A stretch of DNA of 11,887 nt from Candidatus Pelagibacterales bacterium (GTDB lineage: Bacteria > Pseudomonadota > Alphaproteobacteria > TMED109): contig PBIU01000004.1 in the NCBI GenBank assembly GCA_002720535.1, positions 84,716 to 96,602 of the forward strand, written 5' to 3'. The position numbers and the translations under genes are program-made. The notes under the pieces are model-generated. The model did not search any database. It was not told the DNA's origin and saw only the letters and a list, made by a program, of their open reading frames with translations. The stretch's first letter is position 1; each line of letters begins with the position of its first letter. This document shows positions 4,912 through 11,887 of the stretch, piece by piece.

Positions 4912-7410
4912 TTGAGGTTTCAATTGTTTTTAAGCAATTTATATAACAATTATATTTTTAAATATCATAAACCTATACTAACTTTACTGTTAAGTTTTTT
5001 ATTATTTTTTGGTTATTTTGCTAATCAATTAAATATTGATGCATCATCAGACACTTTAATATTAGAAGGTGACACAGACTTAGCCTATACACAATTAGTA
5101 AATAAAAGATATTATTCACCAGATTTTCTAATTCTAGCGTATACACCAAAAGAAGATTTGCTTGCTAAAAATACTATTGAAACTATAGAAAACATAAGTA
5201 CAAAACTATTACAAATAAATAATGTTGATTCTGTAACGTCTATTTTAAATGTACCATTATTAATGAGCCCACCTAGGCCAATAACAGAACTTGTAGAGTA
5301 TATACCTACGCTTAAATCCCAAAATATTGATTTAGATTTGGCAAAAAAAGAGTTCATAAGTAGTCCTTTATATAGTGATAATTTAGTAAGCAAAGACTTT
5401 AAAACTACTTCAATAATAATTAATTTAAAAGAGGATAAAGTAGGTTTAAAAATTAGAGATGAGAGAAACTTATTACGAGAAAAAAATTTACAAGCAAGTT
5501 TAAGTGATACTGATTTAGTAAAATTAAACAATCTCGAAAAGAGATATAATAATCACAAAAAAATCATTAAAAGTACAAATGAGCAAACTATAAATCAGAT
5601 AAGAGAAATAATAAAGCCAATAAAAGATAACGAAATAATATTTTTAGGTGGTTTAGGAATGATAACTAACGATGTAATAGCTTATGTAAAACAAGATTTA
5701 AAAATATTTGGTTTTTCTATATTGCTTTTTTTAATAATCACATTGGTAATTATATTTAGGCAGTTTCGATGGATTATTATTCCAATTGTGACATGTTTTT
5801 TTTCTGTTGTAGTCACTTCAGGAGTTTTAGGAATATTTGGATGGGATATAACTATTATTTCTTCGAATTTTATTTCTCTTCAATTAATATTTACTATGGC
5901 TATAACTGTTCATCTTACAGTAAAATATAGGGAATTATACTTTATAAATACTGATATAAATCAAAAACAATTATTAATAGAAACATTGTCATCTATGGCT
6001 AAGCCGTGTTTTTATACTGTAGCGACAACTATTGTTGGTTTTTCTTCTTTAGTTTTTTCAGGCCTTCTTCCTGTAATAAATTTTGGATGGATGATGAGTA
6101 TTGGTATTATAATTTCTTTAATATCATCTTTTATTCTATTTCCAATTTTACAAATTAATTTAAATAAAGTTAAACCAAATGTTAGTTTTGAAAAAATGTT
6201 TCCACTTCCACAAATTTTTTCAAAAGTTTCAAATTTTATCGGAAAAAAAATAATTTTTATTGCTCTTATAATATTGTTTTTTGGCGTGATTGGTATTTTT
6301 CAGCTTCGAGTTGAAAATAGTTTTATTGATTATTTTAAAAATAATAGTGAAATTTATAAAGGTATGAAATTAATCGATCAGAAATTAGGTGGCACAACTC
6401 TTTTAGATATTACTGTTGATTTAGAAGAAGAACTTAGTGAAGAAATATATGTTGATGAAGATTCAATATTTGAAGATGACGAATTTGATTTTTTAGAAGA
6501 AGATAATGAATCAATGAATTCTTCAAATCAATTATTTTTTACGTCTTCTAAAATGGAATTAATAAGTATTATTCATGATTATTTAAATGATCAGCCGGAA
6601 ATAGGAAAAGTTATGTCTTTTGCAACTTTATTAAAAGTAGGAAAAGAATTAAATAATAAAAAAGAACTAGATATTATTCAACTAGCATTACTTTATTCTG
6701 AGCTTCCTGATAAGTATAAAAAAATTATAGTTTCTCCATATTTATCTATAGAAAATAATCAAGCAAAATTTAGCCTTAGAATTAAGGATTCTATGCCAAG
6801 TTTAAGAAGAAATGAATTAATTGATAGATTAAAAGTTGAAATACCTAATATTGCTAATATAAGTAAAGAAAGAGTCCATTTTAGTAATGTTTTAATATTA
6901 TATAATAACATGCTTCAAAGCTTATTTAAATCGCAAATACTTACTTTAGGAACAGTAATAATTTTACTCTTTATAATGTTTTTATTACTATTTAAGTCAT
7001 TTAAGACTTCTTTAATAGCCTTATTTCCTAACATAATATCTATTTCTTTAGTTTTAGGTTTTATGGGCTGGTTTAAAATACCTTTAGATATGATGACAAT
7101 AACAATCGCTGCAATTAGTATGGGCATAGCTGTAGATAACACAATCCATTATATTTATAGATTTAGAAATGAATTAATCAAACATAATAATTATAGTCTT
7201 TCTATGCACAGAACTCATATGAGTATCGGTTTTGCGATGTATTATACTTCTGTAACTATAATTGTTGGTTTTTGTATTTTGATATTTTCAAATTTTATTC
7301 CAAGTATATATTTTGGGATCTTAACTAGTATTGCAATGCTTATGGCTTTACTTTCATCACTAATATTATTGCCTCAATTATTAATCTTATTTAAGCCATT
7401 TGAAAAATAA
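4912..7410 (+). CDS. MMPL/RND superfamily exporter
   Basis: Inner-membrane, proton-driven exporter of the MMPL/COG1033 type, which commonly moves lipids or other hydrophobic molecules; the substrate is unknown. The 832 residues form two repeats. Each has one membrane segment (about 21-37 and 448-466), a large periplasmic domain, and a bundle of five segments (about 263-415 and 673-827). The second bundle holds GIAVDNTIHY with Asp742, the likely proton-relay residue. The first bundle has MAITVHLTVKY at the same place, without the acid. An acidic insert at about 505-533 has 17 Asp/Glu and no basic residue. No ATG is near the start. TTG at 4912 gives the longest frame, but TTG at 4924 (828 residues) has GAGG (4914-4917) 6 nt upstream and may be the real start. 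It has no adaptor gene beside it and ends in an apparent terminator. Confidence 0.87.
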   Translation: MRFQLFLSNLYNNYIFKYHKPILTLLLSFLLFFGYFANQLNIDASSDTLILEGDTDLAYTQLVNKRYYSPDFLILAYTPKEDLLAKNTIETIENISTKLLQINNVDSVTSILNVPLLMSPPRPITELVEYIPTLKSQNIDLDLAKKEFISSPLYSDNLVSKDFKTTSIIINLKEDKVGLKIRDERNLLREKNLQASLSDTDLVKLNNLEKRYNNHKKIIKSTNEQTINQIREIIKPIKDNEIIFLGGLGMITNDVIAYVKQDLKIFGFSILLFLIITLVIIFRQFRWIIIPIVTCFFSVVVTSGVLGIFGWDITIISSNFISLQLIFTMAITVHLTVKYRELYFINTDINQKQLLIETLSSMAKPCFYTVATTIVGFSSLVFSGLLPVINFGWMMSIGIIISLISSFILFPILQINLNKVKPNVSFEKMFPLPQIFSKVSNFIGKKIIFIALIILFFGVIGIFQLRVENSFIDYFKNNSEIYKGMKLIDQKLGGTTLLDITVDLEEELSEEIYVDEDSIFEDDEFDFLEEDNESMNSSNQLFFTSSKMELISIIHDYLNDQPEIGKVMSFATLLKVGKELNNKKELDIIQLALLYSELPDKYKKIIVSPYLSIENNQAKFSLRIKDSMPSLRRNELIDRLKVEIPNIANISKERVHFSNVLILYNNMLQSLFKSQILTLGTVIILLFIMFLLLFKSFKTSLIALFPNIISISLVLGFMGWFKIPLDMMTITIAAISMGIAVDNTIHYIYRFRNELIKHNNYSLSMHRTHMSIGFAMYYTSVTIIVGFCILIFSNFIPSIYFGILTSIAMLMALLSSLILLPQLLILFKPFEK

Positions 7411-7448
7411 AATGTTAATTGAATAATCTTTCTTAACATTTTTTATTA
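7409..7448 (+). terminator. Intrinsic-terminator-like hairpin after the RND gene
   Basis: AAAATGTTAA (7409-7418) and TTAACATTTT (7433-7442) form a perfect 10-bp inverted repeat with a 14-nt loop, starting at the last two bases of the exporter stop codon. The descending arm runs into a T-rich tract. G-C pairs are few, as expected at this base composition. It separates the exporter from the methyltransferase/tolC/valS group. Confidence 0.5.
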
Positions 7449-7480
7449 TTTATTATATTAAGTATATATTTATTTAAATT

Positions 7481-7486
7481 AAGGTG
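7481..7486 (+). promoter_or_regulatory. Ribosome binding site deciding the TTG start at 7492
   Basis: AAGGTG, part of a longer AAGGTGATAAA, matches the 3' end of 16S rRNA well and stands 5 nt before the TTG at 7492. It supports TTG rather than the downstream in-frame ATGs (codons 8, 12 and 20). Confidence 0.6.
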
Positions 7487-7491
7487 ATAAA

Positions 7492-8160
7492 TTGACAGTT
7501 TCTTTGAAAACTATGAATAAAAATATGATTGATGGGCAGCTAAAGCCAATGGGAATAAATAATCCTATTATTCTAGAAGCTTTTGAAAATGTGCCACGTG
7601 AAATATTTATAGATAAAGAAAAATCATCTCTTTCATATCATGAAGGAAATATTTTAGTAAAAAATAATCGTTGGCTTTTATCATCTATGGTAATAGCTCG
7701 CTTGATTAATTGTGTAAATATATCTAATGAAGACATCATATTAGAAATAGGTGCTTGTAGCGGTTATACTACTGCTATTTTAGAAAAATTATGTTCTTTG
7801 GTAGTAGGTCTTGAAGCTGATGGTGAATTAAGAGATATAGCAAATAAAGCTCTTACAAAAATTGAGGCAAATAGTGCTATTATAGTGGATGGTGATCATA
7901 AAGAGGGAAATTTAAAAAGTGCGCCATATGACAAAATTTTTATTTTTGGAGCTGTTCCGTCAGTACCTGATACTTTGTTTAAACAACTATCGGAGAATGG
8001 AGAGCTAATTACTGTTGTGAAAAATCATAATAATATTAAATCTTGTGGAAAGGCTGTTGTATTTAAAAAAAATAAAGATATAATTAGTAGTTCTAATATA
8101 TTTGATGTAGAAGTACCCTTTATGGAAGGTTTTAGTAAAAAAGAAGGATTTAATTTTTAG
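7492..8160 (+). CDS. PCMT-family methyltransferase, TolC-associated type
   Basis: SAM-dependent methyltransferase of the protein-L-isoaspartate methyltransferase (PCMT) fold, 222 residues, close to the family length. N-terminal DGQLKPMGINNPIILEAFENVPRE (14-37) is the typical substrate-cap helix region. LEIGACSGYTTAIL (84-97) is SAM motif I, normally with GxGxGY and here GACSGY. SAPYDKIFIFGAV (143-155) and LSENGELITVV (166-176) are motifs II and III. The canonical PIMT loop with Thr-Ile-Ser before the first motif is not recognisable; NNRWLLSSMV (58-67) stands in its place, as in the alphaproteobacterial paralogues next to tolC. Real isoaspartate repair activity is therefore uncertain. The start is TTG with a strong AAGGTGATAAA upstream. 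It begins a rightward group with tolC 60 bp downstream and no obvious terminator between. Confidence 0.85.
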   Translation: MTVSLKTMNKNMIDGQLKPMGINNPIILEAFENVPREIFIDKEKSSLSYHEGNILVKNNRWLLSSMVIARLINCVNISNEDIILEIGACSGYTTAILEKLCSLVVGLEADGELRDIANKALTKIEANSAIIVDGDHKEGNLKSAPYDKIFIFGAVPSVPDTLFKQLSENGELITVVKNHNNIKSCGKAVVFKKNKDIISSSNIFDVEVPFMEGFSKKEGFNF

Positions 8161-8220
8161 AAATTTTTAATCTTACTTATTGCTAATTAGTAGCTTAGAG
8201 ATTAATGAGAGATATAAAGA
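8161..8220 (+). promoter_or_regulatory. Leader of tolC with ribosome binding site
   Basis: This 60-bp gap holds GAGAGA (8207-8212), 8 nt before the tolC ATG. A short imperfect fold is possible (AATCT at 8169-8173 with AGATT near 8198-8202, and an inner CTAATTAG palindrome), but no T-run follows, so I do not call a terminator. Read-through from the methyltransferase is likely. Confidence 0.4.
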
Positions 8221-9624
8221 ATGTTTAGATTAAATATAAATAACAGTTTTATGTTAATTTTTCCTATAATTATTATAGCTATGATATTTACATGTGCGAA
8301 TATTAAAGCTCAAAGTATTAATATTTCGCTTGCTAATGCTTATTCTAATCATCCTTTATTATTTTCAGAAAGAATTGGAGATAGAGTACTAAGTGAAGAT
8401 GTAGCTGAGGCACTATCAGGCTGGAAACCTCAGGTATATGTAGATGGTTCTATGGGTAAAAATATAGTTACTACTAAAACTAGTACTGCTTCAAAAACAG
8501 ATAATAATTTACCCGTATCAGTTGGTATAGTTATATCAAAAAAAATCTATGATGGTGGTAAAACAAATCAAAATATAAAAATTGCAGATACAAAATTAAA
8601 TGCTAATATCTCAAAACTTGCCATTATTGAAAACCAAGTTTTACTTAGTGCTGTTAAGGCATATTTTAATTTATTAAAAGAACAAGATCTGTTAGATGTG
8701 GCCATTAAAAATAAGGATGTTATTCAAAGGCAATTAGAGGCAACTAAGGATAGATTTGATGTAGGTGATTTGACTATTACTGATGTTTCACAAGCTGAAG
8801 CAAGACTATCTGATGCAAATGCCAATTTAGTAAAGGCAGAGGCAGATTTGAATTCTGCAAAAGCAGTATTTTTTTCAGACATAGGTTTGGAACCTGATGA
8901 TGTTTTTTATCCAGAAGATATGCCCGTTATTCCTCAGAATTTGCAAAGTTTAATTGATGAAGTTAAAAAATCTAACCCTAACGTAATTAATGCTAGAAAA
9001 ATGAAGCTTATTGCTGAAGAGGAATTAAAATTAGCCCTTAAAGAAATGTCATTATCTGTAGATATTCAAGCGAGTGCTAATCAAGCATGGGATCCTAATA
9101 CTTTCTTTGAAGAGCAAAGATATTTTGATGTATCTGCAAAAATTAAGATGCCTTTGTATAAAGGTGGTAAGGATAAGGCTTCTATTAGAAAGTTTAGAGA
9201 AAAACTAAATAAGTCTAATGCAGAAATTGATGACATACTAAGAAAAGAAGCAGAAAAAGCTATGTTAATTTGGAATAATATTGAAAGTCTTAATTCTCAA
9301 ATAGCAGCCTTTAAATCTTCTATTAGAGCGAACGAAATTGCTTTAGATGGAGTGGTTCAGGAAGAAAATGTTGGTGCAAGAACTGTAATAGATGTTCTTG
9401 ATGCAGAGAATGAGTTGTTTATGGCTAAGGCAAATCTAATTAGAGCTAATATAAATCGTTATATTGCTAATTATGAATTACTTGAAGTTATAGGTGGAAT
9501 GACTGCAAGAGGATTAGATTTACCTGTATCATCATTTTATGATAGTGATGAATATTATAATAAAATGAAAGAGTTATCTGGTAATAATGATATGCTATTG
9601 CTGAATTTTTTAGATAATAATTAA
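8221..9624 (+). CDS. tolC: TolC-family outer-membrane channel protein
   Basis: Outer-membrane trimeric channel for efflux or type I secretion, 467 residues, typical for the family. Signal peptide about 1-30, cleaved after IKA. Two structural repeats follow: about 35-225 and 245-426. Each has beta-strand segments with a matching turn motif (ISKKIYDGGKT at 106-116, IKMPLYKGGKDKA at 308-320) and long coiled-coil helices. Characteristic strings are AVKAYFNLLKEQDLL (144-158), RFDVGDLTITDVSQAEARL (178-196) and its counterpart VGARTVIDVLDAENEL (384-399). The tail after 426 has a few acidic residues and no recognised domain. The ATG has GAGAGA 8 nt upstream. No ABC transporter or membrane-fusion gene is adjacent; the nearest pump, the RND protein two genes before, belongs to the MMPL class that does not usually need TolC. 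The order methyltransferase-tolC-DUF2497-valS is conserved in Alphaproteobacteria. Confidence 0.94.
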   Translation: MFRLNINNSFMLIFPIIIIAMIFTCANIKAQSINISLANAYSNHPLLFSERIGDRVLSEDVAEALSGWKPQVYVDGSMGKNIVTTKTSTASKTDNNLPVSVGIVISKKIYDGGKTNQNIKIADTKLNANISKLAIIENQVLLSAVKAYFNLLKEQDLLDVAIKNKDVIQRQLEATKDRFDVGDLTITDVSQAEARLSDANANLVKAEADLNSAKAVFFSDIGLEPDDVFYPEDMPVIPQNLQSLIDEVKKSNPNVINARKMKLIAEEELKLALKEMSLSVDIQASANQAWDPNTFFEEQRYFDVSAKIKMPLYKGGKDKASIRKFREKLNKSNAEIDDILRKEAEKAMLIWNNIESLNSQIAAFKSSIRANEIALDGVVQEENVGARTVIDVLDAENELFMAKANLIRANINRYIANYELLEVIGGMTARGLDLPVSSFYDSDEYYNKMKELSGNNDMLLLNFLDNN

Positions 9625-9635
9625 GTTCTTTTAAA

Positions 9636-9962
9636 ATGGTTAGAAAAAAAGGATCTAAAAAAAATATTACTTCTGCTATGAAAGAGCTTGAAGATGCTCT
9701 ACTAAATCCAAAAACTAAAAAAAATAAAATAAAAAAAAGAAAGCTACCTGTTAAAAAACATACTAGAGATGATATACTTATTTTAACAGATGTAATAGAA
9801 GCTTCGCCATATAAAAATATGGACTATAGACTCATTACTATAAAAAAAAATATTAGAAATATTATAAAGCCTGATATCCAAGATTGGATTAATGTTAATA
9901 TGTCTGGTTTAATAAGTGATGATATTAAAAAATCATTAAATACAACTAAAGATAAAAAATAA
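9636..9962 (+). CDS. Reduced PopZ/DUF2497-like protein
   Basis: A small basic protein of 108 residues in the place where Alphaproteobacteria carry the DUF2497/PopZ gene, between tolC and valS. PopZ assembles into a polar matrix that holds chromosome origin complexes and cell-cycle regulators. Residues 45-54 (DDILILTDVI) match the family string DVLELTxVV, and residues 76-101 (IIKPDIQDWINVNMSGLI, then DDIKKSL) match the C-terminal oligomerisation helices (LRPMLKxWLDxNLP). It differs from Caulobacter PopZ: it is shorter (177 there), the acidic proline-rich linker is missing, and residues 1-44 hold about 17 Lys/Arg. The N-terminal partner-binding helix is not clear, although MKELEDALLNP (15-25) may stand for it. 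The ATG has no good ribosome site and lies 11 bp behind tolC, so coupled translation is possible. Assignment rests on the two motifs plus position. Confidence 0.72.
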   Translation: MVRKKGSKKNITSAMKELEDALLNPKTKKNKIKKRKLPVKKHTRDDILILTDVIEASPYKNMDYRLITIKKNIRNIIKPDIQDWINVNMSGLISDDIKKSLNTTKDKK

Positions 9963-9977
9963 TAATGAAAATGTTTT

Positions 9978-11887
9978 ATGAGTAATAGTAATAAAAATAT
10001 GGATATTAGTGATCTAAATAAATCTATTGAAGATTATTCACATAATAATTGGGCTAATAATAAAATTATGGCTTCAAAAGTTGATTCTGAGAAAAAACCT
10101 TTAGTAATCATGATGCCTCCTCCAAATGTTACGGGTAGCCTTCATATAGGGCATGCTTTAAATATGACATTACAAGATGTAATAGTTCGTTATTGGCGAA
10201 TGAAAGGAAAAGATGTGTTATGGCAACCTGGTACGGATCATGCCGGTATTGCTACACAAATGGTTGTGGAAAAACAATTATTAAAAGATGGTGATAAATC
10301 CAGGACTGAACTTGGTAGAGAAAAATTTCTTAATAAGGTATGGGAATGGAAAGATGAATCTGGGGGTACTATTATCAATCAGCTAAAGCGTTTGGGTGCA
10401 AGCGCTGATTGGAGCAAAGAAAGATTTACTTTAGATGAAGGGCTATCTGAAGCTGTTCTAGAGGTCTTTGTTAATCTTTATAAAGAAGGGCTCATATATA
10501 GGGATAAAAGGCTAGTAAATTGGGATACAAAGCTGGAAACCGCTATTTCAGACTTAGAAGTAATACAAAAGGAACAAAAAGGTAATTATTGGCATTTTAA
10601 ATATCCAATAGTTGATAACGATAAATATATAGTTGTAGCAACAACAAGACCAGAAACTATGTTGGGTGACACATGTGTTGCAGTGCATCCAAGTGATACA
10701 CGTTATACTAAGCTAATAGGTAAAAAGGTTTTACTGCCTATAGTCAATAGAGAAATTGAAATAGTTGCTGATGAATATGCTGACCCAGAAAAAGGTACAG
10801 GAGCTGTTAAAATAACACCAGCGCATGATTTTAATGATTTTCAAGTGGGTAAAAGACATAATATGGATAGTATAAATATTATGAATAGCAATGGAACTCT
10901 TAATGAGAATGCACCCATTAAATATCAAGGGCTTTCAATGTTAGAGGCCAGGAAAAAAATTGTTAATGAGATGGATGTACTTGGTTTTCTTGAATCGATA
11001 GAAGAGACTATTCACATGGTGCCTTATGGAGATAGATCTGAAACTATAATAGAGCCATATTTAACAGATCAATGGTTTGTTGATGCTAAAAAGTTATCTA
11101 TACCAGCTATAAAATCTGTTAAAAATGGAGAAACTAAATTTGTTCCCAAGTCATGGGAAAATACTTTTTTTGAATGGATGAATAATATTGAGCCATGGTG
11201 TATTTCTAGACAGTTGTGGTGGGGGCATAGAATTCCTGCTTGGCATGGACCTGATGGACATATATTTGTTGAAAAATCTGAAAAAATAGCAAAAGAGAAG
11301 GCTTTAAAGAAATATGGAAAGCATGAACAATTACAGAGAGATCCTGATGTTTTAGATACATGGTTTTCATCAGGTTTATGGCCTTTTTCTACATTGGGCT
11401 GGCCTAATAAAAGTCCTGAATTAGATAAGTATTATCCAGGAGATATCTTAATTACGGGTTTTGATATTATCTTCTTTTGGGTGGCAAGAATGATGATGAT
11501 GGGTATCCATTTTATGAAAAAAACTCCTTTTAAAGAAGTGTATGTCCATGCTTTAGTTAGAGATTCTAAAGGTAATAAAATGTCTAAATCTAAGGGAAAT
11601 GTTGTAGATCCATTAATTTTAATGAATAAATATGGTACAGATTCTATCAGGTTTACATTAACTGCATTAGCTACTCAAGGAAGAGATATTAAATTAGCAG
11701 AAGATAGAATTGTAGGATATAGAAATTTTATTACAAAAATAACTAATGCATCTAGATTTATAGAAATTAATAACTGTGTTTATAACAAAAGTTATGATCT
11801 TAAATTAGTAAAGATGCCTGTATCAAAGTGGATATTAAATTTATTTTATAAAACAGCAGATAGTGTGGCAAAAGATATAGAATCATA
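9978..11887 (+). CDS. valS: Valyl-tRNA synthetase, 3' end cut by window edge
   Basis: Class I aminoacyl-tRNA synthetase charging tRNA-Val, cytoplasmic. 636 codons are open to the window edge, about two thirds of the usual 870-950. Visible in order: PPPNVTGSLHIGHALN with HIGH at 56-59; GTDHAGIATQ in the Rossmann core; the CP1 editing domain with TTRPETMLGD (TTRPET 222-227) and KITPAHDFNDF, which clears mischarged Thr; WCISRQLWWGHRIP; DVLDTWFSSGLWPFSTLGWP; then KMSKS at 534-538, followed by GNVVDP. The anticodon-binding region has just begun and the C-terminal coiled coil is outside the window. The ATG at 9978 is 15 bp after the PopZ-like gene and has a poor ribosome site; Met8 is an alternative. 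It follows tolC and the PopZ-like gene closely, suggesting co-transcription. No frameshift or stop was found when I translated the whole stretch. Confidence 0.97.
   Translation, partial: MSNSNKNMDISDLNKSIEDYSHNNWANNKIMASKVDSEKKPLVIMMPPPNVTGSLHIGHALNMTLQDVIVRYWRMKGKDVLWQPGTDHAGIATQMVVEKQLLKDGDKSRTELGREKFLNKVWEWKDESGGTIINQLKRLGASADWSKERFTLDEGLSEAVLEVFVNLYKEGLIYRDKRLVNWDTKLETAISDLEVIQKEQKGNYWHFKYPIVDNDKYIVVATTRPETMLGDTCVAVHPSDTRYTKLIGKKVLLPIVNREIEIVADEYADPEKGTGAVKITPAHDFNDFQVGKRHNMDSINIMNSNGTLNENAPIKYQGLSMLEARKKIVNEMDVLGFLESIEETIHMVPYGDRSETIIEPYLTDQWFVDAKKLSIPAIKSVKNGETKFVPKSWENTFFEWMNNIEPWCISRQLWWGHRIPAWHGPDGHIFVEKSEKIAKEKALKKYGKHEQLQRDPDVLDTWFSSGLWPFSTLGWPNKSPELDKYYPGDILITGFDIIFFWVARMMMMGIHFMKKTPFKEVYVHALVRDSKGNKMSKSKGNVVDPLILMNKYGTDSIRFTLTALATQGRDIKLAEDRIVGYRNFITKITNASRFIEINNCVYNKSYDLKLVKMPVSKWILNLFYKTADSVAKDIES

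Noticed and set aside
5112..5531. 139-codon open frame on the minus strand inside the RND gene
   Set aside because: It lies wholly antisense to a well-supported gene, has no ribosome site or recognisable domain, and its composition mirrors the sense frame.
6915..7142. 75-codon minus-strand frame inside the RND gene
   Set aside because: Antisense shadow of conserved membrane segments; no independent support.
8169..8202. Imperfect fold between the methyltransferase and tolC
   Set aside because: Arms are only 4-5 bp with a poor inner stem and no T-run, so it is neither a convincing terminator nor a riboswitch.
9965..9985. Six-codon frame MKMFYE overlapping the valS start
   Set aside because: It could be a leader peptide, but it has no ribosome site and such tiny frames are common by chance in AT-rich DNA.
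10731..10928. 65-codon minus-strand frame inside valS
   Set aside because: Antisense to the conserved editing domain of valS; no start signal or homology seen.

Overview
The window is very AT-rich (roughly 30% G+C by eye). It looks like chromosomal DNA from a free-living alphaproteobacterium with a small, streamlined genome, possibly one of the low-GC marine lineages. The main support is the block at the right: a TolC-adjacent PCMT-family methyltransferase, a TolC-family outer-membrane protein, a small PopZ/DUF2497-like protein and valyl-tRNA synthetase. As I know it, this gene order is typical of Alphaproteobacteria. The marine placement is inference. I see no transposase, integrase, phage gene, CRISPR array or long repeat.

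Layout. Positions 1-1199 (+): an HLD-II-type haloalkane dehalogenase with all its catalytic residues, overlapped at its 3' end by a small exported protein that starts at TTG. Positions 1200-1844 (-): an exported c-type cytochrome of the class II (c'/c556) kind, whose stop codon directly abuts the previous gene's stop. Positions 1944-3091 (+): two exported proteins of unknown role, one with Sel1 repeats, 8 bp apart and probably one operon. Positions 3106-4781 (-): tRNA-Cys, then a thiolase-fold (SCP2/Ltp2-like) protein, then its DUF35 OB-fold partner, read in that order and probably in one transcript. Positions 4912-7410 (+): a large MMPL/RND exporter with a strongly acidic insert and an apparent terminator behind it. 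Positions 7492-11887 (+): methyltransferase, TolC, PopZ-like protein and ValS, the last cut by the window edge.

How the genes may work together. The thiolase/DUF35 pair fits acyl-CoA (steroid side-chain or lipid-like) metabolism. Neither an active-site thiolase cysteine nor the DUF35 zinc cysteines are present, so it is unlikely to be an ordinary thiolase. The RND exporter is divergent from this pair across 130 bp and could export a lipid product, but this is only a neighbourhood argument. TolC has no ABC or membrane-fusion partner here. Its neighbours suggest a conserved housekeeping cluster rather than a dedicated secretion system.

No clearly new multi-gene system is evident. The most unusual items are the reduced, lysine-rich PopZ-like protein, the cysteine-free thiolase/DUF35 pair placed 14 nt behind a tRNA, and the group of exported proteins of unknown function at 852-3091. 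TTG is used as start codon by three genes (852, 4912 or 4924, 7492).
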